Assembly (NCBI GenBank): GCA_024233975.1
Contig: JACKOX010000002.1
Location: forward strand, 124,001-188,000
Reading direction: 5' to 3'
DNA from: Rhodanobacteraceae bacterium
GTDB taxonomy: Bacteria > Pseudomonadota > Gammaproteobacteria > Xanthomonadales > Xanthomonadaceae
DNA length: 64,000 nucleotides
Shown: positions 15,838 through 25,272 of the stretch, piece by piece
Position numbering within the stretch: position 1 is the first letter of the stretch
Layout of the letters: every line of letters begins with the position of its first letter
Position numbers and translations under genes: made by a program
The notes under the pieces: model-generated
Database searches by the model: none
What the model saw: the letters and a program-made list of their open reading frames with translations, nothing else
Told to the model about the DNA's origin: nothing

Positions 15838-16964
15838 GCCGATACCTTGTCCAGTGCCTGCGAAAGGTCGGCGATCAGGTCGTCCGGGTCTTCCAGTCCA
15901 ACTGAAATCCGCAGCAGGTCCTCCGGCGAGCGTGGTGTCTTGCCTTCCACGCCGCGTCGCCACTCCACCAGGGATTCGCAGCCGCCGAGGCTGGTGGCGT
16001 TGACGAACAGCTGCAGTGCGCCAGCGACCTTGAGAGCGGCTTCCTTGCCTCCGCGCAGCTGGATGCTCAGCATGCCGCCGAAATCGCGCATCTGCGCTTT
16101 CGCCAGCTCATGCCACGGTGAACTGGCGAGTCCCGGGTAGTGGACGGCGCCAACAGCCGGATGGGACTCAAGGAAGGTCGCGACCTTCGCCGCATTGCGC
16201 GAATGCCGCTCGATCCGGCAGCCCAGCGAACGCAGGCCACGCAGGACCATCCACGCCGCGAACGGCGAGGCATGCAGGCCGACCAGTTCGCGCGCCACTC
16301 GGGCGTTGTGCGCGGCGGTACCGTCCTTCGCGAAGCACAGCACGCCGCCGAGCACATCGCTGTGGCCACCCATGTATTTGGTGGCCGAATGCAGGACGAC
16401 GTCCGCGCCCAGGGCCAAGGGCTGCTGCAGCGCTGGCGTGGCGAAGGTGCCGTCGACCAGCAGCAGCGCGCCGGCGGCATGACTCAGTTCGGCCAGCTTC
16501 GGCAGATCGACCAAACGCAACAGCGGATTCGACGGCGTTTCCGCCCAGACCAGCTGCGCCGGTTCGCGCAGCGCGGCCTCGGCAGCGGCCGGATCGGCCA
16601 GATCCACCCAGTCGACGCGCCAGCCCCAGCGCTCGGCGAAATGCCGCACTTGCGCCTGGAAGCCGTTGTAGCAGTCGGTCTGCACCACCAGCCGGCCATT
16701 GCCTGGCAGCATCTGCAATGCCGCAGCACAGGCGGCGATACCGGAGCCGAAGAACAGGGCATTCTCGGCGCCATCCAGCGCCGCCAGTGCGGTCTCCAGC
16801 CGTTGTTGCGTCGGGTTGTCGCTGCGCTGGTACAGCAGTTCATCGCCGCGCGGGCCTTCCGGCGAATGGCGGAAGGTCGAACTGAGGTGGATTGGCGGCG
16901 CGACCGCGCCGGTTTCCGCATCCGGTTCGCCGCCGGCATGCACGGCGCGGGTGTCGAATTTCAT
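15834..16964 (-). CDS. Cys/Met-metabolism PLP-dependent enzyme (cystathionine gamma-synthase/lyase family)
   Basis: The product has 376 residues, usual for this family. The PLP lysine is Lys196 in SATKYMGGHSDVLGG, the phosphate-binding turn is FFGSGIAACAAAL (71-83), and the substrate/PLP ring region AETPSNPLLR is at 141-150. These enzymes make or break cystathionine or related thioethers in methionine/cysteine interconversion, in the cytosol. Synthase (MetB), gamma-lyase and beta-lyase (MetC) cannot be separated by eye, so no symbol is given. The ATG at 16964 is preceded by AAGGAG at good spacing and starts with the typical MKFDTRAVHAG. The last codons overlap the K+ channel start. It is divergent from the CSLREA gene at 17093 with a 128-bp intergenic region. 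Confidence 0.88.
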   Translation of the reverse strand: MKFDTRAVHAGGEPDAETGAVAPPIHLSSTFRHSPEGPRGDELLYQRSDNPTQQRLETALAALDGAENALFFGSGIAACAAALQMLPGNGRLVVQTDCYNGFQAQVRHFAERWGWRVDWVDLADPAAAEAALREPAQLVWAETPSNPLLRLVDLPKLAELSHAAGALLLVDGTFATPALQQPLALGADVVLHSATKYMGGHSDVLGGVLCFAKDGTAAHNARVARELVGLHASPFAAWMVLRGLRSLGCRIERHSRNAAKVATFLESHPAVGAVHYPGLASSPWHELAKAQMRDFGGMLSIQLRGGKEAALKVAGALQLFVNATSLGGCESLVEWRRGVEGKTPRSPEDLLRISVGLEDPDDLIADLSQALDKVSA

Positions 16965-17092
16965 GGCCGGGCTCCTTGACGTCAGTCGGCAGGATAACGA
17001 AAGGCGGGTGGCCACCGCAGCGTTTGGCACGGTTTGGCCTCGCTCTGCGTTATTGGGGCTGACGGTTCCTGCCGGGAACCCGGAGTCCACCC

Positions 17093-19606
17093 ATGTCCGC
17101 TGCCTTCAAATTCATTCGCGCCGCCCGCGTTGGTCTGGTGTTGTGCTCGCTGATGTGGCTGGGCCAAGTCGCAGCCACCACCATTAACGTCAATTACGCC
17201 ACTGACAACAGCGGTCCCGGTTACTGCAGCCTGCGTGATGCGATCAAGGCGGCAAACACCAACAGCGCCGTGCAGGCCTGTCCAGCTGGGCAGGTCGAGC
17301 CGACGATTGACGTGATCAACGTCCCGGCCGGCGTCTACTACCTGGCGGGCGGCGACAATTACTGGGATGAGGACGACAATGTCAGTGGCGATCTCGACGT
17401 TCTGGGTTCGGTAAGCATCGTCGGCGCTGGTGCGCGCAGCACGGTGATCGTGGCGCCACCGCGTGATCGCGTCTTGCATCTGCGCACCAGCGCGGTGGCT
17501 TTGAATATCAGCGTTCAGGGTATGACCCTGGTGGGCGGCAATGTCGCCGACAACCCGGTGGTCGGCGGCCGAAACGGGGGCACGGCGCTGACCTCGGTCA
17601 CCGGCAGCGTGACGCTGAAGAATCTCGTGCTTCGTGGCGGGCGGGCTCAGGGCGGAGGCAACCTGGCGTCGTACACCAGTACCAATGCGAAGCTGCTGGT
17701 CGACAACGTGACGGTGACCGATGGCGAGGCAACCGGCAGCGGTGGCGGCATCTACACATCCGGCACCGCCACGCTGCGCAGCAATGCCCCTCAGATGCGC
17801 AACCTCACCATCAGCGGCAACCGGGCGCCAGTGGGCGGTGGGCTCACCCAGAGCGGGTTGCTGGATCTGAATCAGGTCACCATCACAGCCAATCACGGTG
17901 GCGGCATCTACACACAATCGTCGGTGGCCGACGGCCTTTGGATCGCCAACAGCATCGTGGCCGGTAATTCGGGTGGCAGCCAGCCTTGGGACCTCTACTG
18001 CCAGTCATCGGCCTATAACGCGGCACTGATCTACTGGTCGATGGTGAACACGCGCAGCTTTTACTGCACGCTGGGCGAGAGCGGTGCCATGCCGGCGGCC
18101 GATCCTCTGTTGACCGCGCTGTTCGATTTCGGCGCCGGCATTCCCGTGCACGCCCTGCGACCCGGCAGCCCGGGCATGGGCGCAGGGCGACCGAATTATG
18201 GCGATCCGGACACCAACTGCCTGACCAGCGATGCTCGCGGGGTGGCTCGCGCGCCGCTGAGTTGCGATATTGGCGCCTATTCGGCCCGATACGACGACAG
18301 CATCGATTCCACTGCCGATTTGCCGGACGCGGCGCCTGGTGATGGCTCCTGTGCCGCGATCAATGGCGCCTGCACGCTGCGCGCGGCAGCCATGGAAGCG
18401 TCAGCCAGCGGTGGGCGATGGATACTCAGCGTACCCAACGGCACCTACACGCTGACCCGACCGCTGGATACCAACAATGACGCCAGCGGTGGAGATATCG
18501 ACATCGCGCCGGTAGCCGGAAAGCCGGCGCTGAACTTCGCGCTGATCGGTCAAGGCGATGCGGATGACGTGCAGATCGTTGGTGGTGGCACCGACCGGGT
18601 GATCGAAGTGCGTGGCAAATTCAACTTCCACGATGACGATCCCAGCCAGTCGCGGCCACTGGCCTTTGCTCTGGTCAATGCCACTGTGCGCGGGGGGCGG
18701 CTCAGCGAGGATCCGTTCCAGATTCCCGAGTGGAATGGTTCGGCGAACGGCGGCGGCCTGCTGTTCAACAACGGACGCTATCTGCTCGACAACGTAGTGG
18801 TCCGAGATAACGTCGTGAGCCGCGACGGCAGTGGTTCGGGCGGGCTCATGGTGCAGTTGCGACCCGATGTGGTGGTGCGGCCCTGGGGAGCCAATACGTC
18901 GATCTCGGACTACCTGCCGTTTTCCCATGGCATCAGCATGGAGCGCTTCGCGGTGGTCGATAACCATGTGCTCGGTAGCAATGGAGGCACGGGTGGCCTG
19001 CTGCTGTCGTACTACCAGCCAAACAGCCAGTTTCCTGCGGCCATCGCATCAATCCGGAACGGAACCATTGCCGGAAACAGTGCGGAGTACACCGGCGGCC
19101 TGGTTCTGTCGGGTCAGTACATCGGCGCGACATATCTGACGGTAACCGGTAACGAGGCGACCAATCCCCTATCCAGTGGCGGCGCGTTCTTGCAAGCTGG
19201 TCTGATGGCCAACAGCCTGATCACCGGCAACTTCACGCCGTCCGGCCTGAAGGACTGCGAGGTGACTCCGTCATTCCTCGGGCTTGGCTACATACTGCTG
19301 GGAACCAGCGCGGGTTGCGCCATTGACGGCGACCTTACTGGTAACCAACTGGATGTCGACCCATTGTTGGGGCCCATGGAGCTCACCTCGGGTGGCATGC
19401 CGGTCTATCGGCTGCACCAGGACAGCCCGGCGCTGGACGCCATCCCCTGGCAGGATTGCGCCGATCCTGCCAGCGGTCAGCCGGTGCTGAGCGATGCGCG
19501 CGGCGCCGTACGGCCGGAACCCGATGGCTACGTTGCCTGCACGATGGGCGCGGTGGAGGGCAATGCGATCCCGTCGCCAGAGGTGTTCAGCGACGGCTTC
19601 GAATAG
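17093..19606 (+). CDS. Secreted CSLREA-type parallel beta-helix protein with C-terminal DGFE tail
   Basis: An N-terminal signal/anchor (about residues 10-28) is followed by the CSLREA-type motif CSLRDAIKAAN and a right-handed beta-helix with many short Gly/Asn-rich repeats (SGGGIYTSGTATLRS and similar). A second copy of the architecture begins in mid-protein, after a second Cys motif (CTLRAAAMEAS, about residue 425), so the 837-residue protein looks like two tandem beta-helix units. It ends with VFSDGFE and a stop. Proteins of this kind are exported and often surface-located in environmental proteobacteria; ligand or function is unknown. It converges on the kinase gene, with 15 bases between stops and no obvious terminator. 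Confidence 0.85.
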   Translation: MSAAFKFIRAARVGLVLCSLMWLGQVAATTINVNYATDNSGPGYCSLRDAIKAANTNSAVQACPAGQVEPTIDVINVPAGVYYLAGGDNYWDEDDNVSGDLDVLGSVSIVGAGARSTVIVAPPRDRVLHLRTSAVALNISVQGMTLVGGNVADNPVVGGRNGGTALTSVTGSVTLKNLVLRGGRAQGGGNLASYTSTNAKLLVDNVTVTDGEATGSGGGIYTSGTATLRSNAPQMRNLTISGNRAPVGGGLTQSGLLDLNQVTITANHGGGIYTQSSVADGLWIANSIVAGNSGGSQPWDLYCQSSAYNAALIYWSMVNTRSFYCTLGESGAMPAADPLLTALFDFGAGIPVHALRPGSPGMGAGRPNYGDPDTNCLTSDARGVARAPLSCDIGAYSARYDDSIDSTADLPDAAPGDGSCAAINGACTLRAAAMEASASGGRWILSVPNGTYTLTRPLDTNNDASGGDIDIAPVAGKPALNFALIGQGDADDVQIVGGGTDRVIEVRGKFNFHDDDPSQSRPLAFALVNATVRGGRLSEDPFQIPEWNGSANGGGLLFNNGRYLLDNVVVRDNVVSRDGSGSGGLMVQLRPDVVVRPWGANTSISDYLPFSHGISMERFAVVDNHVLGSNGGTGGLLLSYYQPNSQFPAAIASIRNGTIAGNSAEYTGGLVLSGQYIGATYLTVTGNEATNPLSSGGAFLQAGLMANSLITGNFTPSGLKDCEVTPSFLGLGYILLGTSAGCAIDGDLTGNQLDVDPLLGPMELTSGGMPVYRLHQDSPALDAIPWQDCADPASGQPVLSDARGAVRPEPDGYVACTMGAVEGNAIPSPEVFSDGFE

Positions 19607-19621
19607 GTGCTGTTGGGAAGA

Positions 19622-22321
19622 TCACGGCGGCGGTGGATGGGATGCCGCTTCGCGCTCACGCACGCGTGGGTGGGTGGGCCCGAGCAGGGCGCGAAGGGCG
19701 TCGAGCTCCTGCTGTCGCCACTGTGGTGCGTCGTCGGTGTGCAGTGCTTCGGCGGCGCGGGCGCGATAGCCCAGCGTCTCGGCCCAGGGGTTTCCACGGG
19801 TCGCCTGGCGTTGGCGCAGGGCGCCCAGCGCTTCGTCAATCTCGGTCAGGGCATCGACGCGCTGGGAATCCTGCGGTGTGTTGGCAAGCAGGCGAGCCAG
19901 TCCCAGCGCGGCGCGCAGCTGCCAGTAGGCCGGTTCCTCGCGGTTACGCTGGGTGGCGAAATGCGCTTCCGCGGTTTGCAGGGTGGTTAAGGCTTCCTGC
20001 GGCCGGCCGGCGGCGAGCTGGATCAATCCCAGCGTCATTTCGGTTACCGCAAGATCGGGTGCGTGCAGGGTCGCATTGATGGCGACCGCGCGCGTGGCGG
20101 CAGCCTCGGCCTCGGGCAGGCGTTGCTGGTAGCGGTACAGCGTGGCCAGCACGGCGTGGATGCTGGCGAGAATGGGGTGATCGGCATGCAGGGTGCGCTC
20201 GGCAATGTCGCGCGCCGCCAGCGCCTCGCGTTCGGCTTCGTCATGGCGGCCCAGTCCGGTCAGCGCCGCGGCGCGTCCGATCCGTAACCAGGCAAAGCGC
20301 GACTCCGGCGCCTGCGGGTCGCGCGCCATCACACGCGCGGCTTCGGCGTAGGCATGTTCCGCCGCGTCGTAGTGATCCAGTCGCAGCGCGCTGGCGCCGA
20401 GGTTGTTCCAGTCCACCGCCAGTCGCGGGTCGTCGGGGCCAAGCAGACGCTGGCGTTCGTCGAGGATGCGCTGGAAGCGGGCCTGCATGCCGGCGTTGTC
20501 GCCGCGCACGCCGGCGATCTTGGCCAGCGTGGTCAATGCGCCGATGCGGCCCAGCGTGAAGTCCCGGCTGTCGCCGAGCTGCTGGAAGATGGTCAACGCT
20601 TCGTTGCTGAGCTGTTCGCCTTCGTCGATGCGGCCGTGCGCCACCGAGTCCATCGCGGCCTGATGCAGGGCGCTGGCCAGCGCCGGATCCGCCTCCGGTC
20701 CGAGGCTGCGCAGCTGGGCAATGCCGGCATCCATGCGTGAGCGACCGTCGCCGTCGGCGCCCAGTGAGATCAGCCCGCTGCCCACGGCGACGCGCAGTTC
20801 GGCCTGGGTCAGCGGCACCGCGCCCAGCTCTCTTTCCACACGTTCGGCGGCGGCGCGGACGAGGTCGACGGCGCTGGTTGCCGCGCCACCATGCGCCTGC
20901 TCCGGGTTGGCCGACTGCAGCAGCGACACCACGAATCGACGTGTTTCCTCCGCCCGCTGCGCCTGCGCCTCGGCCTGCTGCCGGGCCAATTCCGCTGATG
21001 AGCGCTGGCGCAGTGCTTCGGCCGTCTGTTCCCGCGCCTCTCGGGCCTGCCACAACGCGGTGCCCAGTCCGATCAGCAGTGCCAGCAGCGCGAAGCCGGC
21101 AGCACCAACCCCGGTCCGGTGACGTGAAAGGAATCGACGCAGGCGGTAGCCACGGCTGTCCGGGCGCGCGTCAATCGGCTGGCCGGCCAGAAAGTGGCCG
21201 ATGTCGCGCGCCAGCGCAGCGGCCGTCGGGTAACGTCGTTCGGGTTCGATCTGCAGGGCGGTCAGGACGATGCGTTCCAGATCACCGCCGACCCGACGCG
21301 CAAGGCGTTCGCGCAGCGGGACCTGCTGTCCCCACGCCTGGCGCAGCACGCTGTCGTCGACACGGCGAATGGTCTGGCTGGGTCGTGGCTCGGCTGTGGC
21401 CTGTCGCGCGGTGCTGGCATCGTCGTCGGTCGGGTCGCGGCGTTCAGGTAGCTGGCCGCAGAGCAGCTCGAACAGCAGCAGGCCCAGCGCATACACATCC
21501 GTCGCGGTGCCGACGGCCTGCCCGGCGCGCTGTTCCGGCGCAGCATAGGCCGGTGACAGCAGCCGAAGGCCGACAGCGGTCCGGTTGGCGTCGGGGTCGT
21601 CGTCTTCCAGCAGCTTGGCGATGCCGAAATCGAGCAGGTGCGGTTCGCCATCGGCATCCACCAGCACGTTGCCGGGTTTGATGTCGCGATGAACCACCAG
21701 GTGTTGCTGCGCATAGGCCACCGCCTCGCACACATGCTGCAGCAGGCGCAGTCGAGCAAAGAGGTCGAGCGAGTGCTCGCGCGCGAAATCGACAATGTTG
21801 CTGCCTTCCACGTACTCCATGACGAAGTAGGGACGGCCGCTGGCATCGATGCCGCCATCCAGCAGGCGGGCGATGTTGGGATGGTTGAGGCGGGCGAGGA
21901 TCTGCCGTTCCTGCAGGAAGCGGCGCAGGATTTCCTCGCTGTCCATGCCGCGTTTGAGCCGCTTCAGCGCGGCGCGCTGGCTGAAGCCGGCGCCCTCACG
22001 CTCCACCAGAAACAGTTCGCCCATGCCGCCGCGGCCGATCGGACGCAGTAGTTTCCAGGCGCCGATGTGCTCGCCGATATCGGTGGCGGAGATGGCGTCC
22101 GCGGCGGCACGTTCGTCCAGTGCCTCCCGGACACGTGTGCCGAGTCCCCGATCCAGCGGTCCTTCCCGTGCCTCGGCGGCGAGCAGGTCGCGCAAGGTGG
22201 CCGCCTGTGCAGGGTCCGATGCGGCGATTTCGGCCAGTCGCGACTGGCGTGTCTCCGGCGGCAGGTCGAGCAGCGCATCCAGTGCCGCCGACAGCTGCTG
22301 CCAGTGCGACATGGCGTCCAT
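19622..22321 (-). CDS. Transmembrane serine/threonine protein kinase with C-terminal TPR domain
   Basis: The kinase domain shows the glycine loop GRGGMG (96-101), the ATP lysine in AALKRLKRG (Lys120), HRDIKPGNVL (211-220), DFG (231-233) and a YAAPEQ activation-segment end, so it should be active. A membrane helix follows (AGFALLALLIGLGTALW), then about 450 residues of helical TPR-like repeats probably facing the periplasm. The start at 22321 was preferred because it lies 2 bases after the stop of the sigma-factor gene; the longer reading would run back into that gene. The pairing with an ECF sigma factor is a recurring arrangement in Lysobacterales and Planctomycetes, where the kinase is thought to act with or on the regulator. 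Its signal and target are unknown. Confidence 0.9.
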   Translation of the reverse strand: MDAMSHWQQLSAALDALLDLPPETRQSRLAEIAASDPAQAATLRDLLAAEAREGPLDRGLGTRVREALDERAAADAISATDIGEHIGAWKLLRPIGRGGMGELFLVEREGAGFSQRAALKRLKRGMDSEEILRRFLQERQILARLNHPNIARLLDGGIDASGRPYFVMEYVEGSNIVDFAREHSLDLFARLRLLQHVCEAVAYAQQHLVVHRDIKPGNVLVDADGEPHLLDFGIAKLLEDDDPDANRTAVGLRLLSPAYAAPEQRAGQAVGTATDVYALGLLLFELLCGQLPERRDPTDDDASTARQATAEPRPSQTIRRVDDSVLRQAWGQQVPLRERLARRVGGDLERIVLTALQIEPERRYPTAAALARDIGHFLAGQPIDARPDSRGYRLRRFLSRHRTGVGAAGFALLALLIGLGTALWQAREAREQTAEALRQRSSAELARQQAEAQAQRAEETRRFVVSLLQSANPEQAHGGAATSAVDLVRAAAERVERELGAVPLTQAELRVAVGSGLISLGADGDGRSRMDAGIAQLRSLGPEADPALASALHQAAMDSVAHGRIDEGEQLSNEALTIFQQLGDSRDFTLGRIGALTTLAKIAGVRGDNAGMQARFQRILDERQRLLGPDDPRLAVDWNNLGASALRLDHYDAAEHAYAEAARVMARDPQAPESRFAWLRIGRAAALTGLGRHDEAEREALAARDIAERTLHADHPILASIHAVLATLYRYQQRLPEAEAAATRAVAINATLHAPDLAVTEMTLGLIQLAAGRPQEALTTLQTAEAHFATQRNREEPAYWQLRAALGLARLLANTPQDSQRVDALTEIDEALGALRQRQATRGNPWAETLGYRARAAEALHTDDAPQWRQQELDALRALLGPTHPRVREREAASHPPPP

Positions 22322-22323
22322 GA

Positions 22324-22902
22324 TCAGGCTTCGACGGCGAGGTCGTGGTACAGCAGGACGCGTGCGCGTCGCCATTCGCGCTTCAGCGTGCGCTCGGAGC
22401 GGCCCAGCAGTTCGGCCATCTCGGGGAAGGCAAGTCCACCGAAGAAATGCAGTTCCACCAGACGCGACAGACCGGCGTCGTGTTGCTCCAGCCGTCCCAG
22501 CGCGGCATCCAGCTGCAGCAGTTCAAGGTCATCGCGCTGCGCGGGTGAGGGCGGTTCCGGCAGCGCATCCAGCGGCAGATCGTCGACGCCTCGGCCTCGC
22601 TTGTCGCTGCAGCGCCGCCGCGCGTGATCGATCACGATCTGCCGCATCACCCGCGAGGCCAGCGCAAAGAAGTGCTGGCGATCGGCGCTGCCCACGGCAC
22701 CGCCGCGCACCATGCGGAGATAGACCTCATGCACCAGGGACTGCGCATGGCCGGCATCGCGCCCACTGCGCAGCAGGTGATGCTGCGCCATGCGCTGCAG
22801 ATCGTCGTAAAGCAGGTCGAACAGGCGCGACTCGGCCGCCTTGTCGCCATTGCTGGCGGCGGCAATCAGGAGGGTGGTGTCGATGCCGGGTTCGGGCGAC
22901 AT
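22324..22902 (-). CDS. ECF-type RNA polymerase sigma factor
   Basis: The 192-residue product has sigma region 2 (about 22-90, with LFDLLYDDLQRMAQHHL and HFFALASRVMRQIVIDHARR) and region 4 (about 130-185, with FFGGLAFPEMAELLGRSERTLKREWRRAR, a helix-turn-helix). It fits the sigma subfamily in which the gene is followed by a Ser/Thr kinase-TPR gene, and no anti-sigma gene is visible. The ATG at 22902 was chosen over a GTG at 22917. It would direct transcription of an unknown regulon; control by phosphorylation by the downstream kinase is an inference from gene order. Confidence 0.9.
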   Translation of the reverse strand: MSPEPGIDTTLLIAAASNGDKAAESRLFDLLYDDLQRMAQHHLLRSGRDAGHAQSLVHEVYLRMVRGGAVGSADRQHFFALASRVMRQIVIDHARRRCSDKRGRGVDDLPLDALPEPPSPAQRDDLELLQLDAALGRLEQHDAGLSRLVELHFFGGLAFPEMAELLGRSERTLKREWRRARVLLYHDLAVEA

Positions 22903-22992
22903 GACCCATCGTGGCACGCGCCGATCATCGCCAACAAGGGCGCGGACGGCCTCGCGCCGACACGGCGGCGCGAGGTCGGTTGCACGTCGGAC

Positions 22993-24291
22993 TCAGTCCG
23001 CGAAGGCGTCTCGGAAGGCGCCACGTGCTGCTTCGATCGTGGCGTCGATGTCGCTTTCGCTCATGGCCGAAGACAGGAACCCGGCCTCGTAGGCGGACGG
23101 AGCCAGGTACACGCCACGCTGCAGCATGCCGTGGAAGAAGCGGTTGAAGGCATTGATGTCGCAGGCGGTGGCGTCAGCGAAGCTCTCCACTTTCTTGTCG
23201 GTGAAGAACAGGCCGAACATGGCGCAGCTGCGGTTGGTGGTGACGGCGACACCGGCATCCCGGGCGGCGGTTTCGAGGCCGTCGCAGAGGCGATTCGTGT
23301 TCTGCTCCAGGCGTTCGTAGAAGCCGGGTTCATCCAGCAGCGCCAGCGTGGCGAGGCCGGCGGCCATGGCGACCGGGTTTCCGCTCAACGTGCCGGCCTG
23401 GTAGATCGGGCCGTCCGGAGCGATCTGCCGCATCAGGTCTTCGCGGCCACCATAGGCGCCCACCGGCATGCCGCCGCCGATGATCTTGCCCAGCGTGGTG
23501 ATGTCCGGGGTGATGCCATAGCGCTGCTGCGCGCCACCGCGGGACACGCGGAAGCCGGTCATTACCTCGTCGAAGATCAGCAGCGCGCCGTGTTTCGTGC
23601 ACAGCTCGCGAAGATGCTGTAGGTAACCGTCCTTGGGCAGGATGCAGTTCATGTTGCCGGCGATCGGCTCGATGATCAGGCCGGCAATTTCGCCGCCGTG
23701 CGCGTCGAACAGCGTGGTGGCGGCATCGAAGTCGTTGTACGGCAGTGTGAGGGTCAGATCAGCCAGCGGCGCCGGTACGCCCGGCGAGTTCGGCTGGCCG
23801 AAGGTCAGTGCGCCAGAGCCGGCCTTCACCAGGAAGCTGTCGCCATGGCCGTGGTAGCAGCCCTCGAACTTCACGATCAGCGTGCGTCCGGTTGCGCCGC
23901 GGGCTAGGCGGATCGCCGACAGCGTGGCCTCGGTGCCGGAGTTCACCATGCGCTGCATCGGCATTGACGGCATCAGTTCTGCAAGACGCTCACCCATGGC
24001 GACTTCCAGCGCGTTCGGCACGCCAAAGCTCAGGCCATCGACCAATGTCTTCTGCACGGCTTCAATCACGGACGGGTGCGCGTGACCGGCGATCATGGGT
24101 CCCCAGCTGCCGACGTAGTCGATGTAGCGGTTGCCATCGACGTCATACAGGTAAGCCCCCTCGGCGCGCTGCGCAAAGAACGGTTCGCCGCCCACCGATT
24201 TGAAGGCGCGTACCGGCGAGTTGACGCCGCCGGGCATGAACTGGCGTGCGCGCTGGAAAAGGTCGTGGCTGCGGGAAGTGTCGAGGCTCAT
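22993..24291 (-). CDS. hemL: Glutamate-1-semialdehyde 2,1-aminomutase
   Basis: The 432-residue protein begins with the characteristic RSHDLFQRARQFMPGGVNSP and contains the PLP lysine (Lys269) in TLGKIIGGGMPVGAYGG, plus IFDEVMTGFR and NSGTEATLSAIRLAR. It converts glutamate-1-semialdehyde to 5-aminolevulinate in the C5 route to tetrapyrroles, in the cytosol. Length and motifs match the family throughout. It follows thiE on the same strand with a 29-bp gap; hemL, thiE and a rubredoxin gene sitting together is a common arrangement in related genomes. Confidence 0.97.
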   Translation of the reverse strand: MSLDTSRSHDLFQRARQFMPGGVNSPVRAFKSVGGEPFFAQRAEGAYLYDVDGNRYIDYVGSWGPMIAGHAHPSVIEAVQKTLVDGLSFGVPNALEVAMGERLAELMPSMPMQRMVNSGTEATLSAIRLARGATGRTLIVKFEGCYHGHGDSFLVKAGSGALTFGQPNSPGVPAPLADLTLTLPYNDFDAATTLFDAHGGEIAGLIIEPIAGNMNCILPKDGYLQHLRELCTKHGALLIFDEVMTGFRVSRGGAQQRYGITPDITTLGKIIGGGMPVGAYGGREDLMRQIAPDGPIYQAGTLSGNPVAMAAGLATLALLDEPGFYERLEQNTNRLCDGLETAARDAGVAVTTNRSCAMFGLFFTDKKVESFADATACDINAFNRFFHGMLQRGVYLAPSAYEAGFLSSAMSESDIDATIEAARGAFRDAFAD

Positions 24292-24320
24292 GGAAGGTCC
24301 GTAGGCAAAGCAGAGTGGTT

Positions 24321-24995
24321 TCAGAACAGGTCGGCAAGCCGGCGCGTGGCCGCTTGCGGGTCGTCGGTGTCGAATACCGCGCTGATGACCGCGATCAGGT
24401 CCGCGCCGGCGTCGATCAACAGGCGGGCATTGTCGGCGTTGATGCCGCCAATCGCCACCCGGGGCAGGCCGAGCGACTGGCTCAGTGCCAGCAGTTCCGG
24501 CGCAGCCTGGACGGCTTCCGGTTTGGTTGGCGATGGGAAAAACGCGCCAAAAGCCACATAGCTGGCGCCTTCCGCGACGGCTCGCTCGGCGAGGTCAAGC
24601 CGGTTGTGGCAAGTGGCGCCGATGATGGCGTCGACGCCGAGCGCTGCCCGGGCCGCCGCGATGCTGCCGTCGCCAAGGCCAAGATGGACGCCGTCCGCCC
24701 CAATCGCCGTCGCCACGTCGAGGTCGTCGTTGATGATCAGGGCGACGCTGCGGGCGCGGCAGAGCGGCAGCAGGCCGGAAGCCTGCCGGATCCGCGTTGC
24801 CTTGCTGGCCGGCTTGTTGCGGTATTGCAGCCATTGGGCACCACCGGCCAGCACGGCTTCGCAACGCATCAGCAGCCGCTCATCGTCCTCATCATCCGGC
24901 GTGATTGCGTAGACGCCTCGTGGAGTCGTCTTCGCCGATGTCGGCGTGTGTGCCAGAGCGGTGGCAGGGTTGAATTGGTCTGTCTCGGCCATCAT
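24321..24995 (-). CDS. thiE: Thiamine phosphate synthase
   Basis: The 224-residue product shows the TIM-barrel signatures of the family: QWLQYRNKPAS (HMP-PP binding), LIINDDLDVATAIGADGVHLGLGD (diphosphate/Mg site), GATCHN, YVAFGAFFPSPTKP and AIGGINADNARLLIDAGADLIAVISAVF. It joins HMP pyrophosphate with thiazole phosphate. An extra 25 or so hydrophilic residues precede the barrel. It is divergent from the rubredoxin gene, with only 39 bases between the starts; no TPP riboswitch is visible in that gap. No other thiamine-synthesis genes are in the window. Confidence 0.95.
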   Translation of the reverse strand: MMAETDQFNPATALAHTPTSAKTTPRGVYAITPDDEDDERLLMRCEAVLAGGAQWLQYRNKPASKATRIRQASGLLPLCRARSVALIINDDLDVATAIGADGVHLGLGDGSIAAARAALGVDAIIGATCHNRLDLAERAVAEGASYVAFGAFFPSPTKPEAVQAAPELLALSQSLGLPRVAIGGINADNARLLIDAGADLIAVISAVFDTDDPQAATRRLADLF

Positions 24996-25034
24996 GTGAG
25001 AATAGCCGGTTCATGCCGTGATCCCGAGTTCCCG

Positions 25035-25247
25035 ATGTCCGTAACTGCCGAATCCATTGCCTCCGCTGACAACCGCCCGTACCGCATCTGGCTGTGCGTG
25101 GTCTGCGGCTTCACCTACAACGAGGCGGATGGCCTGCCGGAAGAGGGCATCGAGCCGGGCACGCGCTGGGAGGATATTCCGGATACCTGGACCTGCCCGG
25201 ACTGCGGTGTCGGCAAGGAAGACTTCGAGATGGTCGAAGCCGGCTGA
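25035..25247 (+). CDS. Rubredoxin
   Basis: A 70-residue protein with the two iron-binding knuckles CVVC (Cys21, Cys24) and CPDC (Cys54, Cys57), and the conserved core GFTYNEADGLPEEGIEPGTR and WEDIPDTWTCPDC. Rubredoxins carry one electron on a mononuclear Fe(SCys)4 centre. In aerobic proteobacteria partners include alkane hydroxylases and oxidative-stress reductases, but none is encoded nearby. The ATG at 25035 gives a short N-terminal extension (about 14 residues) before the core, acceptable for this family. Confidence 0.95.
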   Translation: MSVTAESIASADNRPYRIWLCVVCGFTYNEADGLPEEGIEPGTRWEDIPDTWTCPDCGVGKEDFEMVEAG

Positions 25248-25272
25248 TTGCCGTCTGCTGCGCGGTGCGGAA

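Noticed and set aside
24996..25034. TPP riboswitch upstream of thiE
   Set aside because: The divergent gap to the rubredoxin gene is only 39 bases and lacks the conserved CUGAGA core.
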